Origin: Candidatus Calescibacterium sp.
GTDB taxonomy: Bacteria > Calescibacteriota > Calescibacteriia > Calescibacteriales > Calescibacteriaceae
Direction of reading: 5' to 3'
DNA length: 35,380 nt
NCBI GenBank assembly: GCA_025060505.1
Contig: JANXBU010000017.1
Span: 1-35,380, forward strand
This document shows, piece after piece, positions 31,123 through 35,380 of the stretch. The stretch's first letter is position 1. Each line of letters begins with the position of its first letter. The notes under the pieces are model-generated. The model was not told where the DNA came from. It did no database searches and saw nothing but the letters and a program-made list of their open reading frames with translations. Position numbers and translations under genes: made by a program.

Positions 31123-31737
31123 TCATCTTGTTTTTGATTGATGTCTTTTGGTAGGAATTACAATTGTTCCTTCGTTTTTATCTCCTATTTCTTTTGCTTT
31201 ACCTTTGTAAAAAAGATACATTGTGTAGGCACATGCTACTGCGTCTACTTCGTCTTGTGTTATATTTTTGTGCAAACCTTTTATTTTTATTTTCTGGTAT
31301 TTGAAGAATTTCAAAATTTTTTTTATTGATTTTCTTGGAATTCCAAATATATCGTAAAGTGCTCCGGGGAAAACTTCAGCCACAAGTATCTTTGGTTTGA
31401 TTTTCAGAAGGTTTCGTTTGAGTTTGATCCCTCTTGCCGTAAGTTTTCGCATTGGTCCTAATGTCACAGGAAAGAATTTTATTCCAAGTTTTCTGAGTTC
31501 AAGATCACATTTTCTGAAATGCGGACCACTTGAGTTTATGTTCTTTCGGCCATACGGCAAAGATAGGGGAGCATCTATTCCAACAGATACTATGGTGGGC
31601 GAAATTTTTTTTATCTCATTTAGTATATCTTGATCTGTTTTGACTATTTTTACAAGTGCTCTTTTTGTTTCATCAAGAAAGCATAATCCTGTGTTTCTTT
31701 TCGGGCTTCCTGCAAGATCTAACCCGACAAATATCAC
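31123..31737 (-). CDS. DUF429 family protein (RNase H-like fold, predicted nuclease)
   Basis: The sequence begins FVGLDLAGSPKRNTGLCFLD, then SVGIDAPLSLPYG, AEVFPGALYDIFGIP and ITQDEVDAVACAYTMYLFYK. These acidic positions in a ribonuclease H-like order are characteristic of DUF429, a family of unknown function with a predicted nuclease core. It is 204 residues long, normal for the family. The GTG start (31735-31737) overlaps the TGA of the upstream siroheme decarboxylase-like gene (GTGA), so the two are translationally coupled, yet no functional link is known. The lysine-rich middle and tail (KIKPK, KFFKYQKIKIKG) suggest nucleic acid binding, which is inference. Confidence 0.82.
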   Translation of the reverse strand: MIFVGLDLAGSPKRNTGLCFLDETKRALVKIVKTDQDILNEIKKISPTIVSVGIDAPLSLPYGRKNINSSGPHFRKCDLELRKLGIKFFPVTLGPMRKLTARGIKLKRNLLKIKPKILVAEVFPGALYDIFGIPRKSIKKILKFFKYQKIKIKGLHKNITQDEVDAVACAYTMYLFYKGKAKEIGDKNEGTIVIPTKRHQSKTR

Positions 31738-32792
31738 AGCTGACTAAGAACACTGTTTTCCCAAGCTTCCCAGTCTGGTGTGAAGTATTTCAATCTTACT
31801 TTTTTGTATTCTTTTGTTGAAACGAGCTCGGCTCTTTCTTTTATTCCGGTTTCTTCTGCCATCTTCTGTATGATTCTATCTCCTTCTTCCTTTGAGTGAG
31901 CGTGGATCATTGTGAATATTGAGTATGGCCAGTTCCTATAAGTAGGTCTTCGATAGCAATGACTCACTCCTCTGTATGATGCAAATTTTTCCCCGATGGA
32001 GTTTATGTATTCATCTGTTCCCTCGACTTTCCATACAGCCATAACATTGTATTTGTATCCAGCTTTTTTGTGGTATAGTATTGCGGCGTATCTTCTTATC
32101 TTACCTTCTTGTCTGAATTTATGGAAATAGGTTTTGAGCTCATCAAAGCTTTTGCTGTGTTTTTCAACTACATGTGCAAAGGGCTCTTTTTCTGGAAATA
32201 TGTCCTCCTGCAATGCTAGTATATAGGGAATTTCATCCTCATTCACTCCGCAGTATTTTCTGTTGCTTTCTGTGTAGTACTCGTATTTTTCTTCTTCGGC
32301 TATGTCTTCTTTGCCAGTCATATCAAGAACAACTCCTATCTTATACAGTTTAAGTGTTGGTAGCATTATCATCTCATCGGCTCCGCTGATTTTTTCAAGA
32401 ATCTTGACAGTTCTTTCAAGTCCAATCTTTGAGTTTGGCGGAACTGCTATTGTGTACCATATGTTGAAATCATGATTTCTTCTGTAATTGTGGCTCACTC
32501 CGGGGTGAGTGTTTATTATTTTTGCAGCCTCGTCTTCTATTTCTTTTCTGGTTCTTGCGGCAACGAGCATTGATTTGTATCCAAGAGATCTCGTGTCAAA
32601 TATCGCACATATCTGCCTTATTATTCTTCTTTCAAAGTATTCTCTGACTATGTCAATTACCTCGTTTTCTTCAAGGCCAAGCATCTCGCCTATTTTTTTG
32701 AAAGGCCTCCACTCAAATGGAAAATCTGCTTGTATTATGTTCAGAACCTTCTTGCGCCTGACTTCAATTTCTTCCTGATTCAAGACTACCAT
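31734..32792 (-). CDS. Fused AhbA/AhbB-like siroheme decarboxylase (Lrp/AsnC-type)
   Basis: Two Lrp/AsnC-like halves lie in one 352-residue chain. Each half has a small helix-turn-helix and a ferredoxin-like RAM domain: residues ~1-165 (FKKIGEMLGLEENEVI, then GVSHNYRRNHDFNIWYTIAV) and ~185-345 (VEKHSKSFDELKTYFH, then GVSHCYRRPTYRNWPYSIFT). These Tyr-Arg-x-x-x-Asn/Tyr-x-x-Trp segments are hallmarks of the AhbA and AhbB siroheme decarboxylases, which turn siroheme into 12,18-didecarboxysiroheme on the way to heme (alternative pathway) or heme d1. Usually these are two genes. Upstream, TTCAAA, 17 bases and TAAAAT end 8 bases before the ATG. It is coupled to the DUF429 gene. A transcription regulator function is less likely. 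Confidence 0.85.
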   Translation of the reverse strand: MVVLNQEEIEVRRKKVLNIIQADFPFEWRPFKKIGEMLGLEENEVIDIVREYFERRIIRQICAIFDTRSLGYKSMLVAARTRKEIEDEAAKIINTHPGVSHNYRRNHDFNIWYTIAVPPNSKIGLERTVKILEKISGADEMIMLPTLKLYKIGVVLDMTGKEDIAEEEKYEYYTESNRKYCGVNEDEIPYILALQEDIFPEKEPFAHVVEKHSKSFDELKTYFHKFRQEGKIRRYAAILYHKKAGYKYNVMAVWKVEGTDEYINSIGEKFASYRGVSHCYRRPTYRNWPYSIFTMIHAHSKEEGDRIIQKMAEETGIKERAELVSTKEYKKVRLKYFTPDWEAWENSVLSQL

Positions 32793-32800
32793 AGCTGTAA

Positions 32801-32829
32801 ATTTTATTTATTATTCTTAAAGTTTTGAA
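32801..32829 (-). promoter_or_regulatory. Promoter candidate of the Ahb fusion gene, leaderless arrangement
   Basis: On the minus strand, TTCAAA (32824-32829), 17 bases, TAAAAT (32801-32806), then 8 bases to the ATG at 32792. No Shine-Dalgarno sequence is present. Transcription should begin at or next to the start codon. Confidence 0.5.
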
Positions 32830-32896
32830 TTTTGACTGAATTGTTTCGTTTCTCTTGTTCTGCTCTGATGTTTTGGTTGGATCTGAGTTATATAAT

Positions 32897-34621
32897 TCAA
32901 AGATTTACCTTTAAACCGAAAGATAATCTAGGTTCTCCAACATCTGTAAAGTTATAAACTCCCTCTATGAAGATTTCCGAGCAAATTCTTCTTATGTTGT
33001 ATGAAATCAAAGAACTTATCTGCACTGGTTTTATCTGATAGAAAAGCATACCGAACTGAAATCTCAGCGGACTTAAAAGAATTTCTGATCTATATGAAGG
33101 AAAAACTTCTGTTTTTTTGTTCTGGATTTCTTGTCTGAAAAATGGAGCTGAATTAGATATAAAAACAGATATTTCATTTCTCAGATTTCTTGAACCAAAT
33201 AAAAAAGATTGCAACAAAGATATTCTTGTCATAAATCTATTTTTGTATGTTGTGTTCCTCAACTCAAAGGTGATTAAATCTAGCGACCAGATTATACCAG
33301 AATCAGAAAATATTTCGGAATTTTTTGTTTGCTTTATTCCAAAAGATCCGAAAAAATTAAAGCCCCCACTTATAAGAGAAAAACCCGCTTCCGGGATCAA
33401 ACTGATATCTTTTGGTGGAAAATCTGAACTCAGAACATTCAATGCTGTATATCCTTGTGAAGACAAGAAATACAGATCGTAAAAGTCTGAGTATGACAAA
33501 GAAAAGAGAAATGGATAGAGAAAATCTTCTGAAAGGATATAAAAATATGCTTCGTATGGTAGGAATTGAGAATCTTTCTCGTATATTTTTGATCCAAATG
33601 GTACTATTTTGCCGGAGAGACCAAATTGATCAAGCTGAAAGAAAAATTTTGCTGTTGGAAGTAATGTATTTACTCGTTTTGGATTTTGTGAGAAATTTCC
33701 TATGCCTCCGATGGAAAAAAATGATCTTTTTCCGTATGTCAGAAGTATTCTTGAGAAGTTTTCAAATCCAGTTAGGAAATCAGAAAAAGTATACGTGTAA
33801 TTTTCTATTTGGAGATTTTCGTTATTTAATCTTCCCTCTTGTTGAACTATTCCGAATGGAGCTGATGAAATTTCAACCCTTGCTGGTATTCTTTCCAAGA
33901 ATGCCTCTGTGAATATGTTTCCGAAAGAAAAGAGCTGATAATTTTGGTTCTGTAAATTTAGGTTATGTTTTACTAAAATTATTTCTGGATTAGCATATCT
34001 TACATCAAAAGAGAAATTTTCGTTCAGTGTCTTGCCGTATAGTCCGCCAAGAAATATCTTATCTCTTTGAAAATACAGAGTTGAGAGTGAAAAATCTATA
34101 CTTGGAAAAGGAAAGTAAAAATCAACACCGGTTATAAGTTTATTATTTCTTGAAATAGAGAAAGTTGGATTTGTGAATCCTGGAGATCTGCCGTAGCTAT
34201 CGGTTTTTTCTGAGATAAAGAACAAAGGTATTTCTGTGTTAAGTATCTTTACTTTTGGGTTTTGTATGTGTATGTATTCTCTCTGAACATCAAGATTTCC
34301 AAATATACCGTTTTTTGGACAATTGAGTTCACACAGAGATATACACAGGTTGTATATTTTTACTCTTTCTGGTGATAGCTCAAATTTTTGTGCTTCAAAA
34401 TATCTATCAAATAAGTATCCAGATACCTCTTTGGAATCTATACTCGTACCTTCAACCGAAAGCGAAAATTTTTTCTCTCCGATTTTCAGTTCAAAATCTT
34501 TTTTTGTTGGATATATCAGAAGTTCTCTGCAACTTATTGTGATGTTGCTAAGGTAAACTGTTGATTCTAACAGATATACTTTTGTGTTGAGAATAAGGAG
34601 AGCGATTGCGGTCAGTATCAC
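32897..34621 (-). CDS. LptD/OstA-like outer-membrane protein (short form)
   Basis: LptD is the outer-membrane barrel that places lipopolysaccharide on the cell surface. A hydrophobic N-terminus (ILTAIALLILNTKVYLL) is the likely signal peptide. Residues ~85-175 carry LptD-style features: Cys residues in YNLCISLCELNCPKNG, VKILNTEIPLFF and GRSPGFTNPTFSISRNNK followed by LITGVDFYFPF, close to the R-x-S-G-F-L-x-P motif. The remaining ~400 residues alternate polar and aromatic as in barrel strands. At 574 residues it is shorter than the ~780 of E. coli. The GTG at 34621 overlaps the fabZ stop (GTGA), so it is co-translated with fabZ. Barrel identity is less secure than family-level similarity; another outer-membrane protein is possible. 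Confidence 0.7.
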   Translation of the reverse strand: MILTAIALLILNTKVYLLESTVYLSNITISCRELLIYPTKKDFELKIGEKKFSLSVEGTSIDSKEVSGYLFDRYFEAQKFELSPERVKIYNLCISLCELNCPKNGIFGNLDVQREYIHIQNPKVKILNTEIPLFFISEKTDSYGRSPGFTNPTFSISRNNKLITGVDFYFPFPSIDFSLSTLYFQRDKIFLGGLYGKTLNENFSFDVRYANPEIILVKHNLNLQNQNYQLFSFGNIFTEAFLERIPARVEISSAPFGIVQQEGRLNNENLQIENYTYTFSDFLTGFENFSRILLTYGKRSFFSIGGIGNFSQNPKRVNTLLPTAKFFFQLDQFGLSGKIVPFGSKIYEKDSQFLPYEAYFYILSEDFLYPFLFSLSYSDFYDLYFLSSQGYTALNVLSSDFPPKDISLIPEAGFSLISGGFNFFGSFGIKQTKNSEIFSDSGIIWSLDLITFELRNTTYKNRFMTRISLLQSFLFGSRNLRNEISVFISNSAPFFRQEIQNKKTEVFPSYRSEILLSPLRFQFGMLFYQIKPVQISSLISYNIRRICSEIFIEGVYNFTDVGEPRLSFGLKVNL

Positions 34622-35052
34622 TTTTTTACTTCTGCAGCTATTATTTGAGCATATGCAGCTTCTTCATTGTTCAGAAAAGCTTGGCATCTGAAAAACCATA
34701 CGTTAAACTTTCTTGATTCTAATTCTGATTTCATCAAAACTTTCGTTGGTGGTATTATTGCCTTTTTGAATTTTGCTTCCTTAACTCCTGCCAAAACGAA
34801 AGGTCTGCCTCGGAGCTCCTCAAAAGAGAGAAGAACTAAAAGAGCAGAGGTTTGAGCCATAGCTTCTATAAGAATTACACCTGGCATAATTGGGTTTGAG
34901 GGAAAATGATCACGATACCAGAATTCGTTTTCGGAAACATCTTTGTATGTGGTTATATGTTTTCCTTTATCAAGATCAATTACTCCGTCCACAAACAAGA
35001 AACCATTTCCGTGAGGTAGTATTTCAGATGGTTTTGGAAACATAAGTTTCAT
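34618..35052 (-). CDS. fabZ: 3-hydroxyacyl-ACP dehydratase FabZ
   Basis: FabZ removes water from (3R)-hydroxyacyl-ACP in fatty acid synthesis; it is a hot-dog fold enzyme in the cytoplasm. The sequence has ILPHGNGFLFVDGVIDLDKG, the active-site FWYRDHFPSNPIMPGVILIE (catalytic His in HFP) and EAMAQTSALLVL (catalytic Glu). A length of 144 residues is standard. The start at ATG 35052 gives MKLMFPKPSEILPHG; a second ATG three codons on is possible. It overlaps the LptD-like gene by four bases. In many diderms fabZ sits with lpxD/lpxA, so coupling to an LPS-export gene fits an envelope operon. Confidence 0.92.
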   Translation of the reverse strand: MKLMFPKPSEILPHGNGFLFVDGVIDLDKGKHITTYKDVSENEFWYRDHFPSNPIMPGVILIEAMAQTSALLVLLSFEELRGRPFVLAGVKEAKFKKAIIPPTKVLMKSELESRKFNVWFFRCQAFLNNEEAAYAQIIAAEVKK

Positions 35053-35151
35053 TTAGAAATTTTTTATCATTCTTTTGAAAAAATGAAATCTTACTTTTGA
35101 AAAAGCGAATCTCTTTACATCTTCTGGTTTTCGGAGACCGGTTTCCTTTCT

Positions 35152-35157
35152 TAAAAT
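35152..35157 (+). promoter_or_regulatory. -10-like box before the right-end Rpn-family gene
   Basis: TAAAAT ends 8 bases before the ATG at 35166, as at the Rpn-family gene at 9160. The -35 region is poor (TTTCGG at 17-base spacing). Confidence 0.3.
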
Positions 35158-35165
35158 TATACATA

Positions 35166-35380
35166 ATGAAGTTTGATACAACTTTGAAGAACATCATTTC
35201 TTCATCTGTTGAGGAGCTCCTTGAAGCTTTTGGTATAAAAGCAAAAATAAAACAGGAGATAAACATTGAGTTCCCAAGTGTCAGGAAAAAGATCGTTGAT
35301 ACGGCATTTATATGTGAGATTGATGGACAACTTTACATACTCCACATTGAAATTCAAAGAGGATTTTCACAAGATATAGT
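35166..35380 (+). CDS. Rpn/YhgA-like PD-(D/E)XK protein (partial, runs off right edge)
   Basis: From the ATG at 35166, 71 open codons reach the window end. MKFDTTLKNIISSSVEELLE, then RKKIVDTAFICEIDGQLYIL and HIEIQRGFSQDIV match the N-terminal core of the Rpn family: D of IVDT and E-x-Q of IEIQ would be the metal-binding residues. It aligns with the gene at 9160 in layout (KDLI...RRVDIVYKC...IEIQ) but is clearly diverged. No Shine-Dalgarno sequence is seen. No terminal repeats of a mobile element are visible near its start. Confidence 0.7.
   Translation, partial: MKFDTTLKNIISSSVEELLEAFGIKAKIKQEINIEFPSVRKKIVDTAFICEIDGQLYILHIEIQRGFSQDI

Noticed and set aside
33412-33912. 166-codon ORF antisense to the LptD-like gene
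   Set aside because: The composition is of an antisense shadow, and the LptD-like protein has a signal peptide, motifs and coupling to fabZ.
35024-35266. 80-codon minus-strand ORF upstream of fabZ
   Set aside because: It overlaps the fabZ start and the Rpn-family gene, and its translation resembles neither.
1-35380. CRISPR array, tRNA, rRNA or complete IS element
   Set aside because: No regularly spaced repeats, no cloverleaf or T-loop sequences and no DDE transposase with inverted ends were recognised by eye; a covariance-model search would be more sensitive.

Overview
This window looks like chromosome from an AT-rich, probably thermophilic, two-membrane (diderm) bacterium of a deep or poorly sampled lineage. 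Signs of heat adaptation are heavy use of AGA/AGG (Arg) and ATA (Ile) codons and a two-domain protein disulfide oxidoreductase of the kind found in hyperthermophiles. FabZ, an LptD-like outer-membrane protein and a GspK-type pseudopilin show an outer membrane. I cannot name the phylum; the base composition and the lineage are judged by eye. I recognised no rRNA, tRNA, CRISPR array or complete IS element.

Layout. (1) Positions 1-2161, minus strand, are an accessory island that looks like a decaying DNA-defence locus. It holds the start of a helicase-like gene running off the left edge, an intact zinc-metallopeptidase-like gene, and two clusters of broken pieces. These pieces resemble a PLD-nuclease/helicase N-terminus and the C-terminal tails of Eco57I-like DNA methylases. 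(2) Positions 2329-10134, plus strand: ClpB, an orphan DppC-type permease, a pirin, a patatin-like lipase, ObgE and an Rpn-family nuclease-like protein. (3) Positions 10159-17910, both strands: coaD, sua5, an M20 peptidase, a JAMM peptidase, an ABC ATPase coupled to an L,D-transpeptidase, a class II aldolase, trpD and the disulfide oxidoreductase. (4) Positions 18154-25504: a CCA-adding enzyme, purM, a secreted PQQ-propeller-like protein, a zinc phospholipase C-like protein, metG and a lipid kinase. (5) Positions 25717-29239, plus strand: a methylmalonyl-CoA mutase catalytic subunit, gspK and coaX in a tight cluster. (6) Positions 29259-35052, minus strand: a cytochrome c-FTR1 iron permease fusion, a DUF429 protein coupled to a fused AhbA/AhbB-like siroheme decarboxylase, and lptD coupled to fabZ. 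(7) From 35166 a second Rpn-family gene runs off the right edge.

Most genes are housekeeping genes in short, unrelated clusters with frequent strand changes. Iron and heme are linked by neighbourhood (FTR1 fusion, Ahb fusion), as are coenzyme A and its use (coaD, coaX, methylmalonyl-CoA mutase). Two genome-style features stand out. Many genes lack a Shine-Dalgarno sequence and instead carry a promoter-like -10 box 7-9 bases before the start codon, which suggests leaderless mRNAs. Short tandem duplications of 13-22 bp occur at several places, both inside genes and between them. The most interesting region is the left-end island, where an intact metallopeptidase gene sits among the wreckage of a helicase/methylase system.
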